Notes: a model not told the origin generated them from the letters alone. A stretch of 64,000 nucleotides of DNA from Primorskyibacter flagellatus (GCF_014638275.1 NZ_BMFJ01000006.1:1-64000); one strand, 5' to 3'. Numbered from the stretch's first letter, positions 42,758-52,294 are shown. Numbers and translations: made by a program.

Positions 42758-43663
42758 ATGAACGCACCGTTTGCGGGCGACCTACCTAGAGGAATTCAGA
42801 AGATCACGGCACTGCCGGACCCCGGTCTGGCAGAACTCTGGGACTCGATCATCGTCGAAGCCGAGATAAAGGAGCGCCTGCTCTCTCAGGCGGTGCTGAA
42901 TTTCACAATGCGACCAAAGATGAGCCGAGCCGTGTTGCCACTCCATGGCGTCCTCCTGTTGGTTGGCGCACCCGGAACGGGCAAAACGTCGCTCGCGCGA
43001 GGGTTGGCCAACCGAACAGCAGCGGCTTTCAAGGGGGGGAACTTCCAACTGGTCGAGGTTGAAGCGCATGGCTTGACGAGTTCCGCCATGGGGAAAACGC
43101 AGCGAGCGGTTACTGACCTCTTCGCGCAAACACTTTCAGAACTTGCCAATGCAGGCCCGACGATTGTCCTGCTAGATGAAGTGGAAACCCTTGCGGTGGA
43201 CCGCTCTAGGCTAAGCCTCGATGCCAACCCTGTCGACATTCATCGAGCCACGGACGCCGTTCTGGTACAGCTCGACCTGCTGGCAGAATCTCACAAGAAC
43301 CTGCTGTTTGTGGCAACCAGCAACTACCCGGAAGCGGTGGACGATGCCTTCGTTTCCCGATGCGATCTGGTGCTTGAAGTGCCTCTTCCCGGAAAGGAAG
43401 CCTGCAAGACGATTTTGCGGGAATGCCTGTTGGGGCTAAGCAGCACGTATCCTGAGATAGAAGAGCTGACCAGCGACCGTGGTTTCGACACCTGTGCTGG
43501 CGAATTCGTCGGCCTCGACGGCAGGACAATCCGAAAGACCGTCGCAAACGCGCTCGCCTCTAACACTCAGGTGGCACTGAACCCCGGCTCAGTAACACTG
43601 CCCCAGTTAGCTGCTGCCGCAAAATCAGCCCAAACCAACAAAAGAGCGAATCGGGGGAAGTGA
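42758..43663 (+). CDS. cap6: CBASS TRIP13-like AAA+ ATPase (Cap6)
   Basis: A 301-residue AAA+ protein of the Pch2/TRIP13 type. AGAGGAAG precedes the ATG at 42758. Walker A GAPGTGKT is at 70-77, Walker B VLLDEVE with Asp140 and Glu141, and a sensor region LLFVATSNYPEAVDDAFVSRCD follows near residue 185. In type III CBASS this remodeler opens the HORMA protein and so turns off the cyclic-oligonucleotide synthase until infection. It is the first gene of a five-gene operon. The next gene overlaps it by four bases. Confidence 0.9.
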   Translation: MNAPFAGDLPRGIQKITALPDPGLAELWDSIIVEAEIKERLLSQAVLNFTMRPKMSRAVLPLHGVLLLVGAPGTGKTSLARGLANRTAAAFKGGNFQLVEVEAHGLTSSAMGKTQRAVTDLFAQTLSELANAGPTIVLLDEVETLAVDRSRLSLDANPVDIHRATDAVLVQLDLLAESHKNLLFVATSNYPEAVDDAFVSRCDLVLEVPLPGKEACKTILRECLLGLSSTYPEIEELTSDRGFDTCAGEFVGLDGRTIRKTVANALASNTQVALNPGSVTLPQLAAAAKSAQTNKRANRGK

Positions 43664-44133
43664 TGATAACTGTAGCCCGCAGAACATTCCGAAGCTCTCC
43701 GCATCGCGACGCATTGGCAACATGGGCCGCCATCAGCGACTTGCTCACCCGTACAAATACCGGAGCGCAGCAAGAACTCAGCAGTGTCGCTGGCATTGCA
43801 AGCAGCATAATCGCGGACAAAGCCTGCGAAAACTCACCAATCATTGTCAGCTGTGAAGGGCCGCAGACGCGCATCTACTGTCTTTACGATGACGATGCGA
43901 TCGACGGGTCGGACGCGAACGAAGACGTGCTCGGGTTTGACCCGCTGAAAGGTGATTGGTCGATTTCACTGCCATGTGAACCCGATGATCTCGGTTGGGT
44001 CCAATCTGCGCTGCAACAGAAGAGCAACCGCATCACAGCACGCGACAGAACCGAAACCAAAAAGCAAGACACAGCGAACAACTCGCAAGGTGCTACGCTC
44101 GAAATTGATCTCGAGGGGTTGTTGAAACCATGA
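43660..44133 (+). CDS. Probable second HORMA-type protein of the CBASS operon
   Basis: A 157-residue protein starting in an ATGA overlap with the TRIP13 gene. It begins [29 protein letters not shown] and ends in a charged, probably disordered tail that closes with [13 protein letters not shown]. No catalytic motif is visible. Two-HORMA type III CBASS operons carry a divergent second HORMA protein in this place, and a C-terminal tail that serves as the closure peptide is possible. The HORMA call for this gene rests mainly on position; its own sequence does not show a clear HORMA signature to my eye. Confidence 0.55.
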   Translation: MMITVARRTFRSSPHRDALATWAAISDLLTRTNTGAQQELSSVAGIASSIIADKACENSPIIVSCEGPQTRIYCLYDDDAIDGSDANEDVLGFDPLKGDWSISLPCEPDDLGWVQSALQQKSNRITARDRTETKKQDTANNSQGATLEIDLEGLLKP

Positions 44134-44633
44134 CAACAGTCATCACGTATTCCCGCACCCAGTCTGTCACCTATGTGGCCGATAACATCCTCAAGAGCCT
44201 CAAAGACATTATCCGTCTGAGTGGCATGGATCCAACAAATTTCGTGAACGACACGGAAATCAACATGCGCGGAATCAAGGCATGGTTGGAGAGCGAAGAC
44301 CTCGAGAAGATCACACTCGAGATATACGATCCGGCAACCAATGGACTAATCCTGCGTTGGGATATCGACGTGAACTACAGTTGGTCTGCTGGAGATGGAA
44401 ACTTCTGGACGGACACCGATCAACTTCGTTGGGCAATTCGCAAAGCGGGAGTTGCGCCGGCAAGCGCCAAGTATGACCTCCTGCTACGTACAAAGCCTGG
44501 ACGACCTGATGTCCCGGGTTGGCACCGGACCACCGCCCGATCTACAGACGGTATGGTTCGCCAAAGCCTTGGCTCCACCATCGAACACAACGGTCTGGGA
44601 GCGACGGCAGCGTATTGGAGGCAGGCATCATGA
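44130..44633 (+). CDS. cap7: CBASS HORMA-domain protein (Cap7)
   Basis: A 167-residue bacterial HORMA protein. The N-terminal helix [23 protein letters not shown], the [22 protein letters not shown] strands, the [19 protein letters not shown] segment and the safety-belt region [25 protein letters not shown] match what I know of the family. In type III CBASS the closed HORMA protein binds and activates the CD-NTase, and the TRIP13 ATPase opens it. The gene overlaps both its neighbours by four bases (ATGA), so all products are translationally coupled. Confidence 0.85.
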   Translation: MTTVITYSRTQSVTYVADNILKSLKDIIRLSGMDPTNFVNDTEINMRGIKAWLESEDLEKITLEIYDPATNGLILRWDIDVNYSWSAGDGNFWTDTDQLRWAIRKAGVAPASAKYDLLLRTKPGRPDVPGWHRTTARSTDGMVRQSLGSTIEHNGLGATAAYWRQAS

Positions 44634-45529
44634 TTTCACTCCCGGACGCATTCAAAAAGTTCAAGAGCCGAATGGAGTTGAACGAAAGAGAGCAGCAGAA
44701 CGCATCCAAGCGGCAGAAGGAAGTTCGCGAGCATCTGGATAAGGCCTTTCAGATCGACCGTAGCTTTTTGACAGGAAGCTACGCCCGCTGGACCAAGTCC
44801 AAACCACTCAAGGATGTCGATATCTTCTTCGTTCTTGGAAAGGACGAGGACCACTATCGAGACAAACATCCTGACAAGATACTGACCGCATTCTACGATA
44901 CGTTGGTTGACGTTTATGGAAGCAGCGCCGTCAAAAAACAGGGACGCTCTGTGGGTGTGGACTTTGGTGTCGTCGTCGATTCCGACGACAACACAGATTA
45001 CCGGGTTGTAAGCGTGGATGCAGTGCCCGCATTTGCAAAGGGCGACGACTACGAGATCCCGAACAACACAACCGGGAAGTGGATGGGAACAAATCCCGAA
45101 ATCCATGCACAGAAGGCTGTTTCGGCCCACCAAGCTTATGGCAATGAGTGGAAGGGCCTGGTGCGCATGGTGAAGTACTGGAACCAAAACAGCCGCCACG
45201 GAGAAAAACCTATCAAGCCATCCTTTCTGATCGAGGTCATGGCGATGGAATGCCTCCATGGTGGATGGGGTGGTTCACATGACCGCGAAATCCAAGCGTT
45301 CTTCGCTACGCTACGCGACCGAATTCACGAGGATTGGCCAGATCCGGCCGGGCTCGGGTCTCCTGTTAGCGATCGAATGGACGCAGCGATGGTGAAGCGC
45401 GCCCAGACAATTCTGGATCAGGCAAACCGCGACATCGCTGCCGCAATTCACTTGGCGCGCCAGGGCAAGAACGGAGACGCCCTGAAAGCGTGGCGCGCTT
45501 TCTTCGGACCAAAATTTCCGCTGTCTTAG
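44630..45529 (+). CDS. cdnC: CBASS CD-NTase (cyclic-oligonucleotide synthase)
   Basis: A 299-residue nucleotidyltransferase of the cGAS/DncV-like group. The ATG at 44630 overlaps the HORMA stop; an open frame upstream to 44519 belongs to the HORMA gene region. The nucleotidyltransferase core has GS at 49-50 and the metal-binding pair Asp62 and Asp64 in KDVDIFFVL, with a third acid at Asp130 (VSVDAVPAF). A C-terminal helical OAS-like domain follows. Pairing with NucC and HORMA genes suggests a clade C or D enzyme that makes cyclic tri-AMP. The clade letter in the symbol is inferred from the effector, not from alignment. Confidence 0.88.
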   Translation: MISLPDAFKKFKSRMELNEREQQNASKRQKEVREHLDKAFQIDRSFLTGSYARWTKSKPLKDVDIFFVLGKDEDHYRDKHPDKILTAFYDTLVDVYGSSAVKKQGRSVGVDFGVVVDSDDNTDYRVVSVDAVPAFAKGDDYEIPNNTTGKWMGTNPEIHAQKAVSAHQAYGNEWKGLVRMVKYWNQNSRHGEKPIKPSFLIEVMAMECLHGGWGGSHDREIQAFFATLRDRIHEDWPDPAGLGSPVSDRMDAAMVKRAQTILDQANRDIAAAIHLARQGKNGDALKAWRAFFGPKFPLS

Positions 45530-45541
45530 AAAGAAGAAACA

Positions 45542-46264
45542 ATGGCTGAATGGTCGCTATCACAACTTCTATCATCGTTGCACGAGGATATTCAGCATCG
45601 GCTGTCAACGGCGCGGAAGTCGTTCAAGCATCCCGGTACAAAAGGGGACGCAAGCGAAGCGATTTGGATCGATATGCTCGCACAGTACATCCCTGAGAGA
45701 TATCAGGTTGCAAGTGCTCATGTCGTCGATAGCCGGGGAAATTTTAGCGATCAAATTGATGCCGTGATCTTTGACCGTCAATATTCGCCCTTCATTTTCA
45801 CCTACGAAGAACAGCTCATAGTTCCAGCAGAAAGTGTATACGCTGTTTTTGAGGCCAAGCAGACGGCAGATGCCGGTCTGGTGAGATACGCGCAAGACAA
45901 GGTGGCTTCAGTCCGAAATTTGCATCGGACCAGCCTACCAATCCCTCATGCTGGTGGGGTTTATCCGCCAAAACAGCTCATTCCCATCATTGGTGGGCTT
46001 CTTACTTTTGAGAGCGAATGGAAACCTCCCCTCGGTGCATCGTTCGAAAAGATCCTCAACGAAGGCGAAGATGATAGGAGGTTGGACATCGGATGCGTTG
46101 CCTCTCACGGGCATTTCCTGTTCGCCGAGGATGGGCGATATAACCTTGTTGAGGGGTCAAAACCGGCAACGGCTTTCTTATTTGCACTGATCTCACGGCT
46201 CCAGTTCAGCGGCACTGTGCCAATGATCGATATCGATGCCTACGGCGATTGGCTGACCAAGTAG
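45542..46264 (+). CDS. nucC: CBASS effector nuclease NucC
   Basis: A 240-residue endonuclease, almost exactly the usual length of NucC (about 241). The restriction-like active site is complete and at the published positions: Asp73 in QIDAVIFD, then Glu104 and Lys106 in YAVFEAK. The N-terminal HEDIQHRLSTARKSFKHPGTKGDASEAIWIDML and the LHRTSLPIPHAGG, PIIGGLLTFESEW and GCVASHGHFL segments, which include the allosteric pocket, agree with the family. On binding cyclic tri-AMP NucC forms hexamers and destroys DNA, killing the infected cell. It starts 12 bases after the CD-NTase gene and is the last gene of the operon. Confidence 0.92.
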   Translation: MAEWSLSQLLSSLHEDIQHRLSTARKSFKHPGTKGDASEAIWIDMLAQYIPERYQVASAHVVDSRGNFSDQIDAVIFDRQYSPFIFTYEEQLIVPAESVYAVFEAKQTADAGLVRYAQDKVASVRNLHRTSLPIPHAGGVYPPKQLIPIIGGLLTFESEWKPPLGASFEKILNEGEDDRRLDIGCVASHGHFLFAEDGRYNLVEGSKPATAFLFALISRLQFSGTVPMIDIDAYGDWLTK

Positions 46265-46271
46265 CTGTCGC

Positions 46272-46293
46272 CAAAGTCCGCTTCGGCTTTTTG
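46272..46293 (+). terminator. Possible terminator after nucC
   Basis: An imperfect hairpin, CAAAG and CTTTTTG flanking CCG, CTT and CGG, ends in TTTTT just after the nucC stop codon. The stem is short and has a bulge. Confidence 0.4.
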
Positions 46294-46372
46294 CTTCGCG
46301 GCGGCACCAACAGCTATCGATTGGCGGTTAAGGGACTTTGACTGTACTTCGTGTTCTTGGATGGGGCGACAA

Positions 46373-47794
46373 ATGGTAAAGAACATCTGCATATTCTCGG
46401 ACGGAACAGGCCAAATGGGCGGCGCCAGGCCTGACCAACGGCTGTCGAATGTTTACAAGATGTATCGAGCCATGCGTCCGGGTCCAGATTCACCAATTAG
46501 CCCGAAGGACCAAGTGGCCTTTTACGACCCTGGCTTGGGAACAGGAGAAAGTGGCGGGTTATTCGGTCGGATCAAGCCGATCTTGGAAAGCGCCGTCGGC
46601 ACTGGCATCGACCACAACATCATCGATTGCTACGAGCAGATCATCGCCAATTACGAACCCGGCGACCGTGTGTTGCTGTTCGGGTTCTCGCGCGGGGCCT
46701 ACACAGTAAGAGCACTGGCGAACGTTATGAACCTCTGCGGTGTCCCGACGCAGATGCCGGATGGTTCGCCGGTCCCGCGTCACGGTCCCGGATTGCGGAA
46801 GATAGCCAAGGACGCTGTAAAATTCGTGTATAATCACGGTGCTGGAAAACCGCGCGGACAAGATCCTTACTTCAACAACCGTGAAGAGCTCGGCAAACGA
46901 TTTCGCAAAAAGTATTCGAGCTTTCCCATTGAAGGCGAAGACAATCAGGGAAACGTTCAGCCAACATTCATCGGGGTCTTCGACACCGTGGCGTCACTGC
47001 GAACGGCTGTTGTCCGCACCTTGGTCTGGGGCGTCACGTTCGGCGTCGGGTCGGCTTTTGCCGCAGGTGTTGCATTCGGGTGGTCTTGGCTTTTGGTTGT
47101 TCCACTCGGCGTACTACTAGTTGCGCTTCTTTGGCAGCTTGGTTCCCTGTTGCTCGACAACTTCAAATATTTCTCGGACGATCCCGAACGCAAACTGAAG
47201 CTTTGGCGCCCAACGGATTGGCCGCAGATCCTCAAGACGGGTCATTTCGCGGCTTGGAACAAGCGCAACTACGACAAGTGGCTTGATCCCGATGTCCAAC
47301 ACGCCCGTCATGCCATGGCGATCGACGAAGACCGTGCTGACTTTCCAAGGGTCGGATGGGCATCCAAGGCGGCCGCGATTGAGACCAAAGATCGAGAGCC
47401 GAAGTGGTTGAAGCAGGTCTGGTTCCCGGGCTGCCATAGCGACATCGGTGGAAGTTATCCCGAGGCAGAGTCCCGCCTGAGCGATATCGCCCTCGATTGG
47501 ATGGTCGACGAATTGAAAGACTGCGTGCCGTCGATCCAGATCAACGAGAACGTCTTGAACCGCTCCCCTGACCCTCTGGGTTTGCAGCACCGCGAAGACG
47601 CGTTGGTAGCATTTGGCCCCCTCCGCATCCGCTGGAAGAAGGGAATTCGCGCAGTTGGCGACGACTTCCCGCTCCATCCTTCAGTCGAAGAGCGCATGCG
47701 AGCCAAGGCCGTCGCCCAGTGTGGCGAGGTTAAGCCCTACCGACCTGCCCAGTTGAAAGAGCGACGCGACTTGAAATTCTACTACGACGAATAG
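46373..47794 (+). CDS. DUF2235 lipase-like protein with membrane segments
   Basis: A 473-residue alpha/beta-hydrolase of the DUF2235/Tle1 type. The start is placed at the ATG at 46373 (MVKNICIFSDGTGQMGG); an in-frame ATG four codons upstream is also possible. The nucleophile elbow GFSRG is at 104-108 (Ser106). FDTVASL at 203-209 and WFPGCHSDIGGSYPE at 350-364 supply the Asp/His part of the active site. Two hydrophobic helices, about 216-236 and 238-262, could anchor it in the membrane. Tle1 proteins are phospholipase effectors. This one lies directly after the CBASS operon in the same direction, so a role as a membrane-damaging defence effector is possible; a free-standing lipase cannot be excluded. 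Confidence 0.82.
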   Translation: MVKNICIFSDGTGQMGGARPDQRLSNVYKMYRAMRPGPDSPISPKDQVAFYDPGLGTGESGGLFGRIKPILESAVGTGIDHNIIDCYEQIIANYEPGDRVLLFGFSRGAYTVRALANVMNLCGVPTQMPDGSPVPRHGPGLRKIAKDAVKFVYNHGAGKPRGQDPYFNNREELGKRFRKKYSSFPIEGEDNQGNVQPTFIGVFDTVASLRTAVVRTLVWGVTFGVGSAFAAGVAFGWSWLLVVPLGVLLVALLWQLGSLLLDNFKYFSDDPERKLKLWRPTDWPQILKTGHFAAWNKRNYDKWLDPDVQHARHAMAIDEDRADFPRVGWASKAAAIETKDREPKWLKQVWFPGCHSDIGGSYPEAESRLSDIALDWMVDELKDCVPSIQINENVLNRSPDPLGLQHREDALVAFGPLRIRWKKGIRAVGDDFPLHPSVEERMRAKAVAQCGEVKPYRPAQLKERRDLKFYYDE

Positions 47795-47812
47795 GGGACT
47801 AGTCGACGGCGC

Positions 47813-49726
47813 TCACCCTCCCAACAATTCCTCGATGAAGTCCTCCTGCCGGTCGAGCGCCGCCTCCCATTCCTTCGGCACGGCGGCTTCCCGCTCGAGC
47901 GTCTCCGGCTCTGGTTGCCCGCGCCCGGCCTCCATCGCCATCACGCTCATCGCGCGCGCTTCGCGGCGTTGCGAGCGATCCCGGACAGGCGTGCGGTCGG
48001 TTGGTTGTCGCGGCTCATCCTGACTGACTTCATCCGCACTTTCACGCGCCCAAGGCCCCACGCCCTGCACACTCGGCGGATAGGGGAAGGGCTTGCCCTC
48101 CTGGCGGGCCAGCATGTCCTTGAAGAACGGATCGTCGTAATACTTGATCCGGCTCGCCTTTATCGGGTGCTGCGGCGAGGCGAGGATGATGACCTCGTCA
48201 GGGTCCATCAGGCGCGCTTCGGTCTCGGAAAGCAGCGGCCGTTCTTCCAGCCGCGCTGATGTCGAGGTCGCGCCAAGGAAGCCCTTGTTTCGGCCATACA
48301 TCCGGGTCACCGCCTCGCGGGTCGTGCTACCGACCGCGGCGGAAACTTCTTTCACCGTCCGCTGGTCCCGCGGGGTGATGTAGAGCTTGAGCCCTGCCCC
48401 GTTCTCGAGGCTTTCGCGGCCCTCGGGACCATAGATCCGGTCGAGCGAAGCGAGCGACTGTGCGATCATCGCGACGCGGCCACCATAGCTCGCCAGCGAA
48501 TGAATCGCCCGTTCGAGATAGGGCATGGCCCCCATCTGCTGGAATTCGTCGATCATCATCATGACCGGCCAGGGCTCGTCCGGGCCCGGCTCATTCAGGC
48601 GGATCGAGGCGATGAGATCGGCGAACATCAGGCGCAGGAGCGGGGCAAGTGTTGCGATGTGGTCCTCGGAGACCGCGATGTAGAGCGACTGCGGGGTCTT
48701 GCGGAAAGTCGAGAAATCGAAGTCGCTGGCCTCGGTAGCCGAGCGCACCGCCGGGTTGTCCCATTGCTTGAGACCGGCAGTCATCAGCGCCTGGATGTTC
48801 GAGGTCAGCAGCCGCGACGAGGCCGAGGCGGCGTTGGTCCAGAGCTCGCGCAGGATGTCTTCCTCGGCCTCGTCGGCATAGGTCTTGTACTGGGCATTCT
48901 TGTATTCGCCCCCGGCGACGATCTTGTTCACCTCGCCAAGGTTCGGCGTGCCGCGTTGGATGGACAGCAGGCAGGCCGCGACAAAGATCGACTTGCCTGC
49001 CTCGGAAAAGGTGTCGAGCGTCTTGTTGTCCTTGTCGAGGAAGAGGTCGGCAAGGATCGAGACCTCGGTGAAACGCTGCGCGAAGCTCGGGGCCTTGGCG
49101 ATCCGTGCAAGCGGGTTGTAGCGATGCGTGGCGTTGGCCCAGTCGAAGGGGCTGAAGCGATAGATCTCGTCTCCGTTCAGCGCCCGGAGCCGTGCGGTCT
49201 TCTCGAAGTTCTCGCCCTTCACATCGAGCACCACGACCGAGCCCGCGAAACTCAGGAGGTTCGGGATCACGAAGCCGACGCCCTTACCGGCGCGGGTCGG
49301 GGCCACCATCATCACATGGGGGATGGTGGTCGAAGAGATAAACTCAGCCTTGGAACTCGGTGCGCCGAGCTTGCCACAGACAAAGCCCTTGCCCGGCGCC
49401 TGCAGCATGTCGTTCTTCTTCAACTCCGCCTTTGTCTGCCAGTGGGCCGAGCCATAGTCATCCCGCTCCTTCTTCCAGGTCCAAGCGAGCGCCAGGGCGC
49501 CTAGGCCGATTGCTCCGAAGCCGACGGCGCCGAAGCCAACCTTGAAAGCCTCCGGATGGGCCGCGCGTGTGCCCGCGCCGGCCTTCCAGAGCGCCAACAT
49601 GTCGAAACTCTGAAACCCGGTTTTCAGGGCCAGGGTCAGGTAGAAGGCGGCGACGATGGTGCCGATGACGGCGCCGCAGATCACACCGAAAAGAAGTGCG
49701 GCCCAGAGGGGAAGTGTCTTGGTCAT
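47813..49726 (-). CDS. virD4: VirD4/TraG coupling protein
   Basis: A 637-residue type IV coupling protein that links the relaxosome to the channel. Two N-terminal membrane helices lie at about 8-32 and 62-84. Walker A APTRAGKG is at 143-150 and is followed by VVVLDVKGENFEKTA. Walker B is VMMMIDEFQQMG near residue 400. The HSLASYGGRVAMIAQSLASLDRIYG and LKLYITPRDQRTVKEVS stretches are typical. It lies 15 bases after the relaxase gene in the same operon, separated from virB11 by 7 kb of defence cargo on the other strand. Confidence 0.95.
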   Translation of the reverse strand: MTKTLPLWAALLFGVICGAVIGTIVAAFYLTLALKTGFQSFDMLALWKAGAGTRAAHPEAFKVGFGAVGFGAIGLGALALAWTWKKERDDYGSAHWQTKAELKKNDMLQAPGKGFVCGKLGAPSSKAEFISSTTIPHVMMVAPTRAGKGVGFVIPNLLSFAGSVVVLDVKGENFEKTARLRALNGDEIYRFSPFDWANATHRYNPLARIAKAPSFAQRFTEVSILADLFLDKDNKTLDTFSEAGKSIFVAACLLSIQRGTPNLGEVNKIVAGGEYKNAQYKTYADEAEEDILRELWTNAASASSRLLTSNIQALMTAGLKQWDNPAVRSATEASDFDFSTFRKTPQSLYIAVSEDHIATLAPLLRLMFADLIASIRLNEPGPDEPWPVMMMIDEFQQMGAMPYLERAIHSLASYGGRVAMIAQSLASLDRIYGPEGRESLENGAGLKLYITPRDQRTVKEVSAAVGSTTREAVTRMYGRNKGFLGATSTSARLEERPLLSETEARLMDPDEVIILASPQHPIKASRIKYYDDPFFKDMLARQEGKPFPYPPSVQGVGPWARESADEVSQDEPRQPTDRTPVRDRSQRREARAMSVMAMEAGRGQPEPETLEREAAVPKEWEAALDRQEDFIEELLGG

Positions 49727-49740
49727 GATGGTAATCTCCC

Positions 49741-51681
49741 TCAGAATTCCAGCTCGTCATCGAGGCCGCGGTCTAGTGTTTTGTTTCGGGCAAGATCACG
49801 CCCCAACTCTTGCGCCTCCTGCTGGCCGCGCAACCGCGCGACCTCGGTCGCCTTGTCCTGCTGCAACCCGGCGGCGCGGTCGGTGAACACCTGGTCGCCA
49901 GTCTCCTCAAAGGTCATTTCGAGGAATTCCTGCGTGACAGTGATCTGGTCGAGCTTGCTCGGCAGGGCCGCATCCAGCACCTCGTAGTTGCCGCGGCGAA
50001 GCTCGGCCAAGCCTTCTTCGCCCAACTCCTTGAAGAGCTCGGATTGCAGGGTCCGCTCGACCACCTCTTCCTGTTCCTCGCTGAGCTTGCCGTCCCGCAA
50101 CATGTCGGCGAGGTCCTGCAGGTAGGGATTGGGCGTCCGGTCGTCTTCGTCGATAAGCGGCAGGATCTCCTGTTCTTCGTCCGCGAGGGTCCGACCGATC
50201 TCGACGCCCATCTCCTTTGCTCTTTCCATCAACGCGTCCATTACGCCGTCGACCTTTTCCAGCGCGGCATCCAGTTGGTCATCATTGGCGGTCTCGACGC
50301 TGAGACCGTCCTTCGCCAGCACCGCGTTCATGTCCCGCTCGACCCAGTCCTGCGCCATGCCGTAGTTCCGCGTGCCACCCGCCGCGATCCGGGCCACCAA
50401 CTCCTCGCTGTCCATTCCTGCCTCCTCGGCGCGCTCGAGCACGTCGCGCAGCCCCTCGTCATTGCCGGACCGCAGCGCGGCGATCAGCACCTCGCTGCCA
50501 GCCCCCGGCGGATAGGGTTCTTCAAGCTGCTTGCCAAAGCGCGCGCGCAGGTCCGGATCCGGCACCATCTGCGACAGATCCGCGATGATCGGCGCGGCCT
50601 TGGCCTCGAACGCGGCGCGCGCGGCCGGGTCCAGTTCCTCGGCTTTCAGCCTCAGCGCCTCGATCGTCCGCTCGGAATAGTCGATCGCGTCACCGACGGT
50701 CTTGATGTCCTTCATGTCTATCTCTCCTTCGGTGAAGTTCCACGGCGTGCCGGAACCAAGCCCGTCCGCCATGCCGCGCACGGCGCGCGCCATGTGGCGC
50801 TGGTCCATCCGGTCCAACAGGTCGGCGAGGTTCTTGTAGTCCTTGGCGAAGCCCACGACCTGTGCCTGCGCGATTGCGGATTCCTGGGCCGTCATGACAA
50901 TCTCGCGCGGCAGGCGGGCCTCTTCCTTGGCGCGGTAGATTTCCTCGATGCCTGCAGGCTTCTCGAAGATGCCGCGCTCGAGCCGGGTGGTGGCGTCGAG
51001 CATGACGCCATAGCCTTCCGCGATCTCCGCCTGCTTCTCGCGCATGAGCTGCGGCGACATCACGCCTTCGGCCCAGCAGGAAAACCAGGTGCCCTTCTCG
51101 ACGCCGCGATTGTTCAGGATGATATGCGCGTGCTTGTGCGCCCGGTCGTCATGGACCGCGAGCACATAGTCCCACTGGTCGCCATATTCGCCGCTCTCGA
51201 AGAAATGCTCCGTCCAGTCCATGGCGATGTCGCGCACCTGGTCGACCGTCACGTCGGTCGGGAAGGACAGCAGCATGTGCGAGGTAAACCCGAGCTTGGT
51301 CGAGCCGCGCCAGGTCCCGGCCCAGTCCTCGATGATGTCCTCTTTCTGCTCCTCGCTGAGCACCGCCGCATCGGTCAGCGCGTTGGTCATCGTCGAGTAG
51401 GTGTAGACCGCCTTGTCATTGATGTAGGAGAGCTGCGCCCCGAGCGAAGCACGCGTCTTGCAGCCTCCGGCCCGGATCCGTTTGAACACCGCCGCCCGGC
51501 TTTGCCCCGTCGCCGCCTTCAGCGCGTTACGCGCCGACAAGGACCCCACGCGCGAGAAACTCCGACCCTGTCGACGCCCCGCCAGCCGCGCGTCGATCCG
51601 CGCCGCGGCCTGGCCCCGGATGCGCTCATCCTCCCAGAGCCGGCCCATGACCGAGGCATAGAGAGCGAGCGGATCAGCCAT
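49741..51681 (-). CDS. MOBP-type relaxase
   Basis: A 646-residue relaxase of the VirD2/TraI type. The three-His metal site is present: VHDDRAHKHAHIILNNRG covers His177, His184 and His186. The nucleophilic Tyr is probably in the QLSYINDKAVYTYS stretch (Tyr86, or Tyr93/95). The C-terminal 400 residues are acidic and helical and probably serve as the secretion signal region. It cuts one DNA strand at oriT and stays bound to the 5' end for transfer. Its ATG overlaps the stop of the MobC-like gene by eight bases. Confidence 0.9.
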   Translation of the reverse strand: MADPLALYASVMGRLWEDERIRGQAAARIDARLAGRRQGRSFSRVGSLSARNALKAATGQSRAAVFKRIRAGGCKTRASLGAQLSYINDKAVYTYSTMTNALTDAAVLSEEQKEDIIEDWAGTWRGSTKLGFTSHMLLSFPTDVTVDQVRDIAMDWTEHFFESGEYGDQWDYVLAVHDDRAHKHAHIILNNRGVEKGTWFSCWAEGVMSPQLMREKQAEIAEGYGVMLDATTRLERGIFEKPAGIEEIYRAKEEARLPREIVMTAQESAIAQAQVVGFAKDYKNLADLLDRMDQRHMARAVRGMADGLGSGTPWNFTEGEIDMKDIKTVGDAIDYSERTIEALRLKAEELDPAARAAFEAKAAPIIADLSQMVPDPDLRARFGKQLEEPYPPGAGSEVLIAALRSGNDEGLRDVLERAEEAGMDSEELVARIAAGGTRNYGMAQDWVERDMNAVLAKDGLSVETANDDQLDAALEKVDGVMDALMERAKEMGVEIGRTLADEEQEILPLIDEDDRTPNPYLQDLADMLRDGKLSEEQEEVVERTLQSELFKELGEEGLAELRRGNYEVLDAALPSKLDQITVTQEFLEMTFEETGDQVFTDRAAGLQQDKATEVARLRGQQEAQELGRDLARNKTLDRGLDDELEF

Positions 51682-52294
51682 TCCTGACGAGCCTCAAACC
51701 TGTCACGGTCTCGCGCGGGGTGCTCTCCAGAACCGCGCCATCCGCCCCCTGCCCTTCTTCCCTTTGCGGCCATTCCTGATGACGCAGCGCCCGCGCCGCA
51801 TCCTTCATCCGGCCCATCTCACGGCTCATGGACTGCGCCAGATCAAGGAGTTCGATCAGCACTGCACGGTCCGCCTCAGAGACCTCGAGCCGACCGCGAT
51901 GGACCGCCTTGGCGAGCACCAGTCCGGCGTCGCTCACATCCTTCGCCTGACGCCACGCGGCACAGAACTCCGCGATCAGATCACGGGGTACATCGAGGAA
52001 ACCGCACCGTCCGCGCAGCACCGCGTTGAGCGCCTGCGACCGGCTGGCATAGCCCCGTTCGCGCCACTCGGCATCGAACGCTGCAAGCTCAGACTGACTG
52101 ACCCGGAAGGCCACCGTCTCGCTTGGATCGCGCACCGCGATGCCCTCGCCCGCCTCCTCTTTCGCGAGCCGGTTTACGTGGCGCGGAGAGATGCCAAACG
52201 CCGCCGCCAGCTCCTTCGCGCTCTCGCCCGCCGCAAAGCGCCGCGCAACTTCGATGCGCTGTTCGAACTTAAGGTTTTTCGCTGGCCTCGGCAC
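51674..52294 (-). CDS. MobC-like relaxosome accessory protein
   Basis: A 206-residue DNA-binding protein starting with GTG at 52294. The first 45 residues form a helix-turn-helix (VARRFAAGESAKELAAAFGISPRHVNRLAKE). The middle region (VAFRVSQSELAAFDAEWRERGYASRSQALNAVLRGRCG) looks like a ribbon-helix-helix or MobC segment. Such proteins bind near nic and help the relaxase. It is the first gene of the relaxase-coupling protein operon, and its upstream region holds the likely oriT. Confidence 0.8.
   Translation of the reverse strand: MPRPAKNLKFEQRIEVARRFAAGESAKELAAAFGISPRHVNRLAKEEAGEGIAVRDPSETVAFRVSQSELAAFDAEWRERGYASRSQALNAVLRGRCGFLDVPRDLIAEFCAAWRQAKDVSDAGLVLAKAVHRGRLEVSEADRAVLIELLDLAQSMSREMGRMKDAARALRHQEWPQREEGQGADGAVLESTPRETVTGLRLVRNG

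Noticed and set aside
49810..51687. A 625-codon open frame on the plus strand opposite the relaxase gene.
   Set aside because: It lies wholly opposite the relaxase, has no ribosome site, and its composition (His, Arg, Val, Leu from antisense GC-rich codons) is that of a shadow frame.
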